Positions 1 through 8,846 of a stretch of 64,000 nucleotides of DNA are shown here, in pieces. The translations under genes were made by a program, and so were the position numbers. The stretch spans positions 992,001-1,056,000 of the forward strand of contig CBDHFN010000003.1 in assembly GCA_965262605.1 (NCBI GenBank). The letters are read 5' to 3'. How positions within the stretch are numbered: the first letter of the stretch is position 1; every line of letters begins with the position of its first letter. This stretch comes from CBDHFN01 sp965262605. GTDB taxonomy: Bacteria > Pseudomonadota > Alphaproteobacteria > JASGCL01. The notes beneath the pieces were generated by a model. That model made no database searches. It had not been told where the DNA came from and saw only the letters and a list, made by a program, of their open reading frames with translations.

Positions 1-648
1 TTTTTGCACTTAATTCCCGAAAATGAACGGGATATTTTGCGCCCATTTTATAAAAATTCTGATATTCAAGCGTTTTTGGGAGTCGGTAAAAATACAAAAT
101 GGGTTATTTATATGGCAAAAGCAACAAAATTTCGCCAATATCCCACTATTATGAAGCATTTAGCAAAATTTCAAGTGATTTTGCAAGAAAAACGCGAAAC
201 TAAAAATGGTAAATTGCCATGGCATTGCTTGCATTGGGAACGCGATTTTCATACATTTGACCATGAAAAAATCATCGTGCCTTATCGCGCACCAACTAAT
301 ATTTTTGGATATTGCGCCAAACCAGTATATTTTCGCACCGATTCGTATAGCATCACGCTGAAAAATAATAAATATGATTATTTTTATTTATTAGCGATTT
401 TAAACAGCGCAACAATTTATCAATGGCTTTACCATAATGGCAAGCGCAAAGGCAACATGTTGGAATTATTTTCGGAATCCTTGGCGCAAATTCCCATTGC
501 CAAAATAACGAATGAAAATCGTGAATTAACTGATGAAATAACGCGGCTTGCCCGTGAAATTATTGATTTAGGCAATGAAAATCAATATTATGATGATAAA
601 ATACAACAAATTAATAATTTAGTGGCAAAATTATATGCGACACCATGA
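1..648 (+). CDS. TaqI-like C-terminal specificity domain protein, 5' partial
   Basis: This is the 3' end of a larger gene; the frame is open through the window edge, so the start lies outside. The visible 215 residues resemble the TaqI-like C-terminal specificity domain of type IIG restriction-modification enzymes and related N6-adenine methyltransferases: an N-E-R-D-I-L-R-P-F start, a TKWVIYMAK strand, and a central Y-F-Y-L-L-A-I-L-N-S segment before a helical tail. That domain recognises the DNA target. No methyltransferase motif (such as NPPY) is visible because the N-terminal part is missing. It could belong to a type IIG enzyme or a BREX PglX-like protein; the class cannot be settled here. 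Confidence 0.6.
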   Translation, partial: FLHLIPENERDILRPFYKNSDIQAFLGVGKNTKWVIYMAKATKFRQYPTIMKHLAKFQVILQEKRETKNGKLPWHCLHWERDFHTFDHEKIIVPYRAPTNIFGYCAKPVYFRTDSYSITLKNNKYDYFYLLAILNSATIYQWLYHNGKRKGNMLELFSESLAQIPIAKITNENRELTDEITRLAREIIDLGNENQYYDDKIQQINNLVAKLYATP

Positions 649-744
649 TTATTGAATAATCAGGGAATCACAAAAAAATAATTTGATTATAATCAAAATT
701 CATGCTATATTAACCGAATATTAATATAATTTAGGGGGGAAAAT

Positions 745-2382
745 ATGTTAAATAATTTTATAAATATGCTGGATAAACAACATATTATCGCTGGCAAGCA
801 TTATAATCGGTGGTTAGTGCCACCTGCAGCATTGGCAATTCATTTATGTATTGGTATGGCATATGGATTTTCAGTATTTTGGTTGCCTTTGTCAAAAGCC
901 ATTGGAATAAAAGAACCGATTAAATGCGGACCCGAAATCGGCTTTTTTCAAGAATTATTCGTCAGTAATTGCGATTGGAAAGTTTCAACGCTTGGCTGGA
1001 TGTATACTTTATTTTTCGTGTTTTTGGGGTGTTCTGCGGCAATTTGGGGCAAATGGCTTGAACGAGTCGGTCCGCGTAAAGCTGGCGTGGTTTCGGCTTT
1101 TTGCTGGTGCGGTGGCATGGTAATTTCGGCGATTGGTATTTATTTGCACCAATTTTGGATGATGTTATTGGGTTCGGGCGTCATTGGCGGTATTGGCTTG
1201 GGTTTAGGCTATATTTCCCCCGTTTCAACCTTGATTAAATGGTTTCCAGACAGACGCGGCATGGCAACAGGCATGGCGATTATGGGCTTTGGCGGTGGCG
1301 CGATGATTGGCTCGCCCTTAGCAGTCTTATTAATGAAAAATTTCGCAACCGAAACAAGCTTGGGCGTGATTGAAACATTTTTAGTCATGGCAGCGGGTTA
1401 TTTTGTGTTTATGATGTGCGGTGCGTTTGGATACCGATTGCCAGCCACGGGCTGGAAACCAAAAGGCTGGAATCCGCCCAGCGAATCGGCAAATAAAATG
1501 TCGGTCGCCAAAGGGCATGTGCATGTGAAAAATGTCTTTAAAATTCCCCAATTTTGGTTGATTTGGATGGTTTTATGTATGAATGTAAGCGCAGGCATTG
1601 GCGTGATTGGCATGGCATCGCCCATGTTGCAAGAAGTGTTCGGGGGCAATTTAATTAACTTGGATTTAAAATTCGGTGAATTAGATAAAACTCAATTGGG
1701 CGCGATTGCGGCGGTTGCTGGCGGGTTTACGGCATTATTATCGCTGTTTAATATTGGTGGGCGGTTCTTTTGGGCAAGCCTTTCCGATTATATGGGGCGC
1801 AAAATGACATATGTTGTGTTTTTCGTTTTAGGGGGCGTTTTGTATTTTTCCGTGCCTTCCAGCGCGCAATCAGTCAATATTGCCTTATTTATCGGCGCGT
1901 TTTGCGTGATTTTAAGCATGTATGGTGGTGGTTTTGCCACAGTGCCCGCGTATTTATCCGATTTATTCGGCACGCAAATGGTTGGTGCTATCCATGGGCG
2001 ATTATTAACGGCTTGGGCGACAGCAGGGATTTTAGGTCCAGTTGTTGTTAATTACATGCGTGATTATCAATTATCCATCGGGATTCCCCGCGAACAAGTT
2101 TATAACCAAACAATGTATATCTTAACGGCGATGCTTGGCATTGGTTTAATTTGTAATTTAATGGTGAAACCCTTGGCAGATAAATGGTTTATGACTGAAT
2201 CAGAGCTTGCCGAAGAAAAAATGCACGCCAAAGAACACGCGAAAGAGGAAGTCTTAGTTGCCTTTGATGCGAAAGAACATACGGCAAATGCGACAATTTA
2301 TTTGGCATGGTTAGCGGTTGGCATACCATTAGCTTGGGGCGTGTATCGCACGCTTTTAACCGTGGCAAAATTATTTGGATAA
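745..2382 (+). CDS. MFS transporter, oxalate:formate antiporter (OFA) type
   Basis: A 545-residue inner-membrane carrier of the major facilitator superfamily. It has about twelve hydrophobic segments and the OFA-like helix 4-5 signature around residues 150-190 (GLGLGYISPVSTLIKWFPD, then RRGMATG). The substrate is probably a small carboxylate, but I cannot name it. A purine-rich stretch (AGGGGGGAAA) ends just before the ATG and supports the start. After a charged cytoplasmic segment with repeated KEHAKEE-like residues (about 480-510) there is one more hydrophobic helix at the C-terminus. The gene stands alone, with a long hairpin downstream. Confidence 0.8.
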   Translation: MLNNFINMLDKQHIIAGKHYNRWLVPPAALAIHLCIGMAYGFSVFWLPLSKAIGIKEPIKCGPEIGFFQELFVSNCDWKVSTLGWMYTLFFVFLGCSAAIWGKWLERVGPRKAGVVSAFCWCGGMVISAIGIYLHQFWMMLLGSGVIGGIGLGLGYISPVSTLIKWFPDRRGMATGMAIMGFGGGAMIGSPLAVLLMKNFATETSLGVIETFLVMAAGYFVFMMCGAFGYRLPATGWKPKGWNPPSESANKMSVAKGHVHVKNVFKIPQFWLIWMVLCMNVSAGIGVIGMASPMLQEVFGGNLINLDLKFGELDKTQLGAIAAVAGGFTALLSLFNIGGRFFWASLSDYMGRKMTYVVFFVLGGVLYFSVPSSAQSVNIALFIGAFCVILSMYGGGFATVPAYLSDLFGTQMVGAIHGRLLTAWATAGILGPVVVNYMRDYQLSIGIPREQVYNQTMYILTAMLGIGLICNLMVKPLADKWFMTESELAEEKMHAKEHAKEEVLVAFDAKEHTANATIYLAWLAVGIPLAWGVYRTLLTVAKLFG

Positions 2383-2396
2383 AATTATTTTAATAC

Positions 2397-2453
2397 AAAT
2401 CTTGCTTGGGGTTAAATTCAAGAATTTCCTTGACTTAAACTCAAGCAAGATTT
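2397..2453. repeat. Long hairpin between the MFS and ABC exporter genes
   Basis: A perfect 12-bp stem (AAATCTTGCTTG at 2397-2408 with its complement at 2442-2453) continues into about 13 more imperfect pairs, enclosing a 6-base loop at 2423-2428. No T-run follows on the plus strand. It may be a factor-dependent terminator for the MFS gene, an mRNA-stabilising hairpin ahead of the exporter, or a palindromic repeat element. Confidence 0.5.
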
Positions 2454-2464
2454 AAGTATTAATA

Positions 2465-4243
2465 ATGATGAAATTTTTAAAAAGACGCAATCCTAATACC
2501 CAGCAAGGCGAAACTTGGAGTATTTTAGCAAGACTATGGCGCGAATATTTGAAAAATTATTGGGGATATTATGCAATTGCGGTTTTGTTCATGGTTATTG
2601 CGGGCGCGTGTTCGGCGGGCATGGCGCATTTAGTTGAACCAGCGATTGACAGGGCACTTGATGGGCAAGATACGCATTTTTTAATTATGGTTGCCTTTGG
2701 TTTTTTTGCTTTTAGCTTTGGGCGTGGTTTAGCAACTTATATTCAAGTGGTTATTTTGCAAAAAATCGGGGTCAGCGTTATTGAAAAATTGCAATCGCAA
2801 ATGTTTGCGGCTTTGCAAAAAATTGATTTATTTAGCCTTAATCAAGCGGGCACCGCCCAGCAATTATCGCGATTTTCCAATGATGTTCATTATCTTAACC
2901 AAGCGGTCAGTAAAGTATTTACAAGCTTTGGGCGTGATGTCATGATTATAATTTTTATGCTCGGCTTAATGGCGACAAAAAATTTGGAGATGACGATTTT
3001 ATCGTTAATATTTTTTCCTTTGGCGATATATCCGGTGATGATAATTGGCAAAAAAATCCGAAAATTAGCAAGCAGTATCCAAAGCCAATTGGGCGCGATG
3101 ATGTCGGTGCTTGACGATAGTTTCAAAGGCGCAAGGCATGTAAGGTCATTTGGGCTTGAAAAATGGCAAGAATCCCGTGCCAATTTAGCTTTTGAAAAAG
3201 CGCGGCATTTATCCATGAAAGCAACCATGATTCGCACTATTTCGCATCCGATGATGGACGGCATGGCGGGTTTATCTTTGGCGTTAATTTTGCTTTGGGG
3301 TGGTTATAAAATTGGGCAAGGTTCCATGACTAAGGGCGAATTTTTAAGCTTTTTTGTGGCGATAATTGGGGCTTATCAACCGATGCGTAGCATGTCAAGC
3401 ATCAGCGGTTATTTGCAAGAGGGCATGGCGGCTTGCGAGCGAATTTTTGGAATTTTAGATGAAAAACCGCGTATTACGAATGCGCCCGATGCGAAAAAAT
3501 TGCAAATAACCAAGGGTGATATTGAATTTAAGCAAATTTGCTTTAATTATCATGAACAAATGCCGATTTTAAAAAATCTTAATTTGAAAATAATTGGCGG
3601 GCAAACTACGGCGATTGTTGGGGCTTCTGGGGGTGGTAAATCAACGATTTTAAATCTTATTCCGCGGCTTTATATGGCGCAATCAGGGCAAATAAGCGTA
3701 GATGGTCAGGATATAAGCTTGTTGGATATACCAAGTTATCGCGCGCAAATCGCGCTTGTTTCCCAAGATTATGGCTTGTTTCATGTCAGTGTTCGGCAAA
3801 ATATCTTGTTCGGTAAATTCGCTGCAACCGAAGCTGAAATTATCACCGCCGCCAAAAAAGCCAATGCGCATGATTTTATCATGAATCTTCCGAATGGTTA
3901 TGATAGCGAATGCGGGGAGTTAGGGGGGAATTTGTCGGGCGGGCAAAAGCAACGAATTTTAATCGCGCGGGCTTTTTTGAAAAACGCGCCAATTTTATTG
4001 CTTGATGAGCCGACTTCTTCGCTTGATTCCCATGCCGAACAAGAAATTCAACAATCCTTGCTGGATTTAGCCAAGGGGCGCACTTGCATCATGGTTGCAC
4101 ACCGCTTTAGCACGATTAAAAATGCCGATATGATTATTTTTATTCAAAATGGGCATGTTGCGGAACAAGGCACGCACCTTGAATTAATGGCAAATAAGGC
4201 GGGTTATTTTAAAATGGCAAGCCTGCAAACCCAGAATTCCTAA
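2465..4243 (+). CDS. msbA: MsbA-type lipid exporter, fused ABC permease/ATPase
   Basis: A 592-residue half-transporter with an N-terminal ABC transmembrane domain (six helices, about residues 30-310) and a C-terminal ATPase. Walker A is GASGGGKST near 385, the signature LSGGQKQR near 490 and Walker B ILLLDEP near 510, followed by an AHRFSTI H-loop. Members of this family flip lipid A-core across the inner membrane. The next gene, one base downstream, encodes a DUF374 acyltransferase, a common partner in alphaproteobacteria, which supports a role in envelope lipids. An ATG three bases later (2468) is an equally possible start. A related multidrug ABC exporter is the main alternative. Confidence 0.75.
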   Translation: MMKFLKRRNPNTQQGETWSILARLWREYLKNYWGYYAIAVLFMVIAGACSAGMAHLVEPAIDRALDGQDTHFLIMVAFGFFAFSFGRGLATYIQVVILQKIGVSVIEKLQSQMFAALQKIDLFSLNQAGTAQQLSRFSNDVHYLNQAVSKVFTSFGRDVMIIIFMLGLMATKNLEMTILSLIFFPLAIYPVMIIGKKIRKLASSIQSQLGAMMSVLDDSFKGARHVRSFGLEKWQESRANLAFEKARHLSMKATMIRTISHPMMDGMAGLSLALILLWGGYKIGQGSMTKGEFLSFFVAIIGAYQPMRSMSSISGYLQEGMAACERIFGILDEKPRITNAPDAKKLQITKGDIEFKQICFNYHEQMPILKNLNLKIIGGQTTAIVGASGGGKSTILNLIPRLYMAQSGQISVDGQDISLLDIPSYRAQIALVSQDYGLFHVSVRQNILFGKFAATEAEIITAAKKANAHDFIMNLPNGYDSECGELGGNLSGGQKQRILIARAFLKNAPILLLDEPTSSLDSHAEQEIQQSLLDLAKGRTCIMVAHRFSTIKNADMIIFIQNGHVAEQGTHLELMANKAGYFKMASLQTQNS

Positions 4244-4244
4244 A

Positions 4245-4844
4245 ATGACAATGCCGAATGCCCAGCAAATTATAGCCCAATTAATTTATTGGATAATGAG
4301 GTTAATTTGGTTTATCGCGCCCAAAAAATTTAACAATATTCAAGCCATCGCGCAATTTCAAGATAAGCCAGTGGTTTTATGTTCATGGCATGATGGTATA
4401 ATTTTCTTGCCTTTTATGTGGCGCATGCAAGGGTATCCGCCTTTGGCATTTATGGCATCAACCCATAAAGACGGGCTTGTGGTTGCGAATTATATGCGTA
4501 TATTTGGGCTTGTGGCGGCACTGGGGTCAAATAAACGCGATGGAGCAAAGGCTTTGTTGCAGTTAATTCGTTATTCTAAGGAAGAAAATTATTGGATTTT
4601 GCTAACCCCTGATGGTCCCAAAGGTCCCCGCCACGAATTGCAAGAAGGCATTTTATATTTGCCGCAAAAATTATCCTTGCCCTTAGTTGCAATACGGGTG
4701 GATTATCGCGGTTTTACGATAAATAAATCTTGGGATAAAATTAAATTTCCTTATCCATTTGCGCCCATTACATTTACATTTGGCGTTTTGCCCGCTGATG
4801 AAATTAATTCTGAAAAATTAAAAATTCTTTTGGGGGATTATTGA
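4245..4844 (+). CDS. DUF374 lysophospholipid acyltransferase-family protein
   Basis: A 199-residue protein of the DUF374/LPLAT family. It has a hydrophobic N-terminal segment, then SWHDGIIFLPF near residue 48 (the H-x4-D-like acyltransferase box is degenerate, with HDG retained) and LTPDGPKGPRHE near 122, the conserved second block. The family is thought to acylate lipid A or phospholipids at the inner membrane. The ATG lies one base after the stop of the MsbA-type exporter, so the two are surely co-translated. The C-terminus is rather short, ending in a charged helix. Confidence 0.75.
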   Translation: MTMPNAQQIIAQLIYWIMRLIWFIAPKKFNNIQAIAQFQDKPVVLCSWHDGIIFLPFMWRMQGYPPLAFMASTHKDGLVVANYMRIFGLVAALGSNKRDGAKALLQLIRYSKEENYWILLTPDGPKGPRHELQEGILYLPQKLSLPLVAIRVDYRGFTINKSWDKIKFPYPFAPITFTFGVLPADEINSEKLKILLGDY

Positions 4845-4904
4845 ATTTGCTTGATTAATCTTGCAATATACGCTTTAATATAATAATAATAAACGAGGTG
4901 TATT

Positions 4905-5162
4905 ATGAATCAAAAACTAGACTTAGACCCAAATTTAGCAAAAATTGTTTTGGAACGATTAATTACCCATTTTCAAAACCATACTGAAATACAAAATATT
5001 GATGTGATGAATACGGCGGGTTTTTGCCGAAATTGCTTGGCGAAATGGTATATGCAGGCAAGTAATGAAGCTGGAATTGCCCTAAGCGACCCCGAAGCAC
5101 GCAAAATTATTTATGGCATGGATTATGAAACATGGAAAAACAAATATCAAGCCCCCCGTTAA
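4905..5162 (+). CDS. DUF1244 domain protein
   Basis: A small 85-residue protein of the DUF1244 family, which is widespread in alphaproteobacteria and has no known function. The hallmark is the block GFCRNCLAKWY near residues 45-55 with its two cysteines three apart, followed by IYGMDYETWK near the C-terminus. A good ribosome-binding site (CGAGGTG) lies seven bases before the ATG. Its 3' end overlaps the maf start by 31 bases, which points to coupled translation. Confidence 0.85.
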   Translation: MNQKLDLDPNLAKIVLERLITHFQNHTEIQNIDVMNTAGFCRNCLAKWYMQASNEAGIALSDPEARKIIYGMDYETWKNKYQAPR

Positions 5163-5737
5163 TTCTGGCATCGTCAAGCAAAATTCGCCAGCAAATTTTA
5201 AAAAATGCTGGATTTGATTTTTTGGTAATTCCTGCGAATATTGATGAATCTTTATTGAAAAAATCTTGCCAAGAAAATAGCGAAATGGCGAAAATTTGTG
5301 CGCAAAAATTGGCGTTGTTAAAGGCGAAATCCGTAAGCGAAAAAAAGCCAAATGCGTGGGTTATTGGTTGCGATCAATTATTATCTTGCGAAGGTAAATG
5401 GTTTGATAAACCCAGCAATATTAAAGAGGCATATCAAGATTTAAAATTCTTACGCGGTAAAACACATATTTTGCACACGGCAACAACTATTTTTGCCAAT
5501 AATAAGCCAATATATCGGCATTTATCCGAACCTAAAATGACCATGCGCAATTTTTCTGATGAATTTTTAGAAAATTATTGTAAATCAATGGGGCAGGGGC
5601 TTTTGCAATCGGTTGGTTGCTATCAAATTGAAAATATCGGCATACAATTATTTAGCAAAATTCAAGGCGATTATTTTGCAATTATGGGCTTGCCCATTGT
5701 GGAATTAAGCAATTTTTTAAATGCGAATAAAATATAA
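5132..5737 (+). CDS. maf: Maf-like nucleoside triphosphate pyrophosphatase
   Basis: A 201-residue Maf/Ham1-superfamily protein. Maf proteins hydrolyse non-canonical or excess nucleotides and are linked to septum arrest. The N-terminal LILASSSKIRQQIL block (residues 10-23) carries the S-x-x-R nucleotide loop, PANIDES follows near 38, and VIGCDQLL near 78 holds the catalytic Asp, where most members read VIGADT. The start is set by this motif and overlaps the DUF1244 gene by 31 bases. The J-domain gene starts on the last base of its stop codon. Confidence 0.85.
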   Translation: MEKQISSPPLILASSSKIRQQILKNAGFDFLVIPANIDESLLKKSCQENSEMAKICAQKLALLKAKSVSEKKPNAWVIGCDQLLSCEGKWFDKPSNIKEAYQDLKFLRGKTHILHTATTIFANNKPIYRHLSEPKMTMRNFSDEFLENYCKSMGQGLLQSVGCYQIENIGIQLFSKIQGDYFAIMGLPIVELSNFLNANKI

Positions 5738-6300
5738 TGCGAATTTGCGACCACCCAGATTGCATTGAATTAGCGGATTATAAAGCCCCAAAATCAAGGC
5801 ATTCACGCGATAATTACTGGTTTTGCTTGGAACATGTCAAAATTTATAACCGCGAATGGGATTATTATCAAGGCATGTCTTCGGCAGAAATTGATGCCGA
5901 TAGAAATTTAGATATGACTTGGCGTAGAGAGACATTCCCATTGGGCGGCGGCGCAAAAAAACTAAACCCGTTTAATTTAGTATATGAAGACCCTTTGGGG
6001 ATAATTTCCGAATTTTCACCGCTTAAAACCAAGCAAAGCGCCCCAAAAATTTCCACAGATTATATCGTTTTTGCCCAAGGTTCGCAAGAAGAAGAAGCTT
6101 TAAGGGTTTTGGAATTGCAATCGCCGACTTCGGTTGATGAAATAAAAAATAAATACAAACAATGCGCCAAAGTTTTGCATCCAGACTTGACAAGTCAAGC
6201 GATGACTGATAAAGAAAAGCAAGCAAATGAAAGAAAGTTAATGAAAATTAACTCGGCTTATCATGTATTAAAAGAATATTTCAAAAAATTGGGGGAATAA
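5737..6300 (+). CDS. J-domain (DnaJ-like) protein next to CobS
   Basis: A 187-residue protein. The N-terminal half is a cysteine- and aromatic-rich region (C-D-H-P-D-C at the start, then WFCLEHVKIYNREWDYY). The C-terminal 70 residues form a J-domain with the HPD tripeptide in KVLHPDLTSQ near residue 146. J-domains stimulate Hsp70 ATPase. This architecture immediately upstream of cobS is typical of alphaproteobacteria, so a role in handling the CobS/CobT chelatase is an inference from neighbourhood. It overlaps maf and cobS by one base on each side (TAATG). Confidence 0.85.
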   Translation: MRICDHPDCIELADYKAPKSRHSRDNYWFCLEHVKIYNREWDYYQGMSSAEIDADRNLDMTWRRETFPLGGGAKKLNPFNLVYEDPLGIISEFSPLKTKQSAPKISTDYIVFAQGSQEEEALRVLELQSPTSVDEIKNKYKQCAKVLHPDLTSQAMTDKEKQANERKLMKINSAYHVLKEYFKKLGE

Positions 6301-7274
6301 TGTCAAATTTAACTTTTAATGAAACGGCGCACCATCTGCAAGCTCCAGATACCGAAATATCGGTGCGCGAAGTTTTTAATATTGATTCTGACTTAAAAGT
6401 CCCTGCTTTTTCAAAACCTTCGGAATATGTGCCTGAAATTGATAAATCATATATTTTTGACCGCGAAACAACTTTGGCAATTTTAGCGGGATTTAAATAT
6501 AATCGCCGCGTGATGATTCAAGGCTATCACGGCACGGGTAAATCTTCGCATATTGAACAAGTGGCGGCGCGGCTTAATTGGGCTTGCATTCGGGTAAATT
6601 TAGATTCCCATATCAGCCGTATGGATTTAATTGGCAAGGACGCGATTACTCTGAAAGACGGCAAGCAAATTACCGAATTTAAATTGGGGATTTTGCCTTG
6701 GGCTTTAAGCGGACCAGTCGCGATTTGCTTTGATGAATATGATGCGGGCAGACCCGATGTTATGTTCGTGATTCAACGGGTTTTGGAAAAAGATGGCAAG
6801 CTTACCTTGCTGGATCAATCAAAAGTTTTAAAGCCGCATCCTTATTTTAGAATTTTTGCCACCGCCAATACAATTGGTTTGGGTGATGCTTCGGGATTAT
6901 ATCATGGCACGCAAGCCATTAACCAAGGGCAAATGGACAGATGGTCAATTATTACAAGCTTAAATTATTTACCCGCCCAAGAAGAACAAAAAATTATCGT
7001 TGCCAAAGTGCCGAATTATGCCAAATCTCAAGAAGGTAAAGACATGATTAGCGGTATGATTAAATTAGCCGAATTCACCAGAACAGGCTTTATCGGTGGC
7101 GATATTTCCACGGTGATGAGTCCGCGCACTGTGATTACTTGGGCAGAAAATCAAGAAATTTTTAATGATATTTCCCTTAGTTTTCGGGTAAGTTTTCTTA
7201 ACCGATGTGATGAAACCGAACGCCCCGTTATTGCTGAATATTTTCACAAAGCCTTTGGAATTAATTTAGTATAA
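6300..7274 (+). CDS. cobS: Cobaltochelatase subunit CobS (AAA+ ATPase)
   Basis: A 324-residue MoxR/CobS-type AAA+ ATPase. Walker A is GYHGTGKSS near residue 74, Walker B is ICFDEYDAG near 141, and IFATANTIG near 185 is sensor 1. The N-terminal region (about 20-55) matches the CobS_N segment. With CobT and CobN it inserts cobalt into the corrin ring during aerobic B12 synthesis. It is the last gene of the tight maf/J-domain/cobS run. Its usual partner cobT is not downstream; motA follows after 119 bases. A cobalt uptake system (cbtB/cbtA) behind a B12 riboswitch occurs elsewhere in the window. Confidence 0.9.
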   Translation: MSNLTFNETAHHLQAPDTEISVREVFNIDSDLKVPAFSKPSEYVPEIDKSYIFDRETTLAILAGFKYNRRVMIQGYHGTGKSSHIEQVAARLNWACIRVNLDSHISRMDLIGKDAITLKDGKQITEFKLGILPWALSGPVAICFDEYDAGRPDVMFVIQRVLEKDGKLTLLDQSKVLKPHPYFRIFATANTIGLGDASGLYHGTQAINQGQMDRWSIITSLNYLPAQEEQKIIVAKVPNYAKSQEGKDMISGMIKLAEFTRTGFIGGDISTVMSPRTVITWAENQEIFNDISLSFRVSFLNRCDETERPVIAEYFHKAFGINLV

Positions 7275-7319
7275 TAAAAGTTAAATAAAAACTAAATAAA
7301 TGTAATTAAACTTAAATAA

Positions 7320-7339
7320 AATTCAATTTTCGTTGAATT
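7320..7339 (+). terminator. Weak hairpin after cobS, possible terminator
   Basis: Seven-bp stem AATTCAA / TTGAATT with loop TTTTCG, followed by an AT-rich ATTACTTGATT. It sits in the cobS-motA gap. The stem has only one G-C pair, so termination would be weak. Confidence 0.3.
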
Positions 7340-7393
7340 ATTACTTGATTATTGTTTAAACTTATGATATATATTGTGATGATAGGAATTTAA

Positions 7394-8263
7394 ATGTTAG
7401 CAATCATCGGTATCGTCATGGTTTTAGTCACGATTTTGGGCAGTTATCTTGCCCAAGGTGGCAAGCTTTATGTTCTTAATCAGCCATTTGAATTGGTAAT
7501 TATTTTTGGTTGCGGTGTATGCGCGTTTGTGGTCGCGAATCGCCCAAGACTTTTGATGATGGCGGTTAAAAAATACGCGTCTGTGTTTAAGGGTGGAAAA
7601 TATAGCAAGCAAGATGTTATGGAAAATTTGATGGTGCAATTTCAAATTTACCGACTTATTAAGCAACGCGGGGCTTTGGCATTGGAACAACATGTTGACA
7701 GACCACTTGAAAGTCCATTATTTACTTCATTTTCAAAATTTTGTTCGCATCACGAAGTCTTAATTTTCTTTTGTGATTATTTGCGCATGATTTCATTGGG
7801 CACGGATAATCCGCATCAAATTGAATCGCTGATGGAAGAAGATTTACGGGTTATGGAAAAAGACGAAGGCATGGCGGTGCAATCTTTATTTGTTTTGGCT
7901 GACTCGTTCCCTGCACTGGGAATTGTGGCGGCGGTGCTTGGGGTTATTAAAACCATGTCGCATATTAACGAACCGCCCGAAGTTTTGGGTAATTTGATTG
8001 CGGCGGCTTTGGTGGGAACATTTTTGGGCGTGTTATTATGCTATGGTTGGTTTTCGCCTTTGGCAAATTCGGCAAAGCAAGTTTATGAAGAAGAAAAAAC
8101 ATATATTATTTCAATTAAAGCTGGCTTGGTTGCTTATTTAAATGGCAATTCGCCCGCGGTTTGCATTGAATTTGCCCGCAAAGCCATCGCATCACATTTG
8201 CGCCCAAGTTTTGAAGAACTTGAATCTTCGGTTGCCGAATTACCAAACCCGACTTCAAATTAA
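7394..8263 (+). CDS. motA: Flagellar motor stator protein MotA
   Basis: A 289-residue inner-membrane stator subunit that, with MotB, conducts ions to drive flagellar rotation. Family landmarks are the N-terminal helix, GGKLYVLNQPFE near residue 23, and the third transmembrane segment with ADSFPALGIVAAVLGVIKTM near 165-185, containing the conserved proline. Four membrane segments and a cytoplasmic loop are visible. motB is not next to it; an ArsR-type regulator begins on the last base of its stop codon instead. The flagellar rod and ring genes lie at 35.7-39 kb. Confidence 0.92.
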   Translation: MLAIIGIVMVLVTILGSYLAQGGKLYVLNQPFELVIIFGCGVCAFVVANRPRLLMMAVKKYASVFKGGKYSKQDVMENLMVQFQIYRLIKQRGALALEQHVDRPLESPLFTSFSKFCSHHEVLIFFCDYLRMISLGTDNPHQIESLMEEDLRVMEKDEGMAVQSLFVLADSFPALGIVAAVLGVIKTMSHINEPPEVLGNLIAAALVGTFLGVLLCYGWFSPLANSAKQVYEEEKTYIISIKAGLVAYLNGNSPAVCIEFARKAIASHLRPSFEELESSVAELPNPTSN

Positions 8264-8589
8264 TGCCCAAGAATCATGAGCCAAGTGATATTTTTGCCGC
8301 TTTAGCATCACCGCAAAGGCTTGCCATTACGCAATTTTTATCATGCAATCCCAATGGCGTTTTTGCAAGCCAAATCGCAAGCGCGCTTGATATGCCAAAG
8401 AATCTGTTGAGTTTTCATGCGCATATTTTAGAAGAATCTCAAGTAATATCCATCAGAAAAGACGGACGCAACCGCATTTATTCATTAAATTTAGCCGTTA
8501 TGGAGCAAATTGTTCGCTATGTTATGGGTAATTATTTTTCTGCCCATGAATTACAATTTCGCACCAGCAGAAAAGCGAATATTGCTTGA
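8263..8589 (+). CDS. ArsR-family winged-helix regulator
   Basis: A 108-residue winged-helix protein. FAALASPQRLAITQFL opens the domain, SQIASALDMPKNLLSFHAHIL (about 36-56) is the helix-turn-helix and IRKDGRNRIYSLN is the wing. No metal-binding CxC motif is seen, so the inducer is unknown. The gene overlaps motA by one base (TAATG), an unusual pairing that suggests co-expression with the stator or autoregulation of that transcript. Confidence 0.8.
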   Translation: MPKNHEPSDIFAALASPQRLAITQFLSCNPNGVFASQIASALDMPKNLLSFHAHILEESQVISIRKDGRNRIYSLNLAVMEQIVRYVMGNYFSAHELQFRTSRKANIA

Positions 8590-8632
8590 CTTTTTGCCGA
8601 TTCAGCCTAATATCAAGATGAAGGAGAATAAA

Positions 8633-8695
8633 ATGAGAAAAAATTCGGAAAAAGATAAAAATTTAAAAGTAACTATAAAGCATTATTCGCGATAA
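8633..8695 (+). CDS. Possible 20-residue lysine-rich microprotein
   Basis: A tiny reading frame of 20 codons, MRKNSEKDKNLK... ending HYSR, with a strong ribosome-binding site (AAGGAGAATAAA) just upstream. It is basic and has no hydrophobic segment. It lies 43 bases after the ArsR-type gene. The only support is the Shine-Dalgarno sequence, so it may be a decayed gene end. The rest of the 8590-8846 gap shows no gene and holds the promoter region of the downstream SDR. Confidence 0.25.
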   Translation: MRKNSEKDKNLKVTIKHYSR

Positions 8696-8846
8696 TTATG
8701 CCAAGTAAATCGGATATTATTAAGGAAATTAATGACGCACCAAGTTTACTATGATATAATTATAAACATTCATCAAATTTTCTTGCAATTATATGCCAAT
8801 CATAATTTTAATATAATCACAATCAGTCATTAACAACGAGGGGAAA

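Noticed and set aside
8510..8695. 61-residue frame spanning the ArsR gene end
   Set aside because: Its first half is an alternative frame of the ArsR gene and has no ribosome-binding site; only the last 20 codons with a strong ribosome-binding site were kept as a weak candidate.
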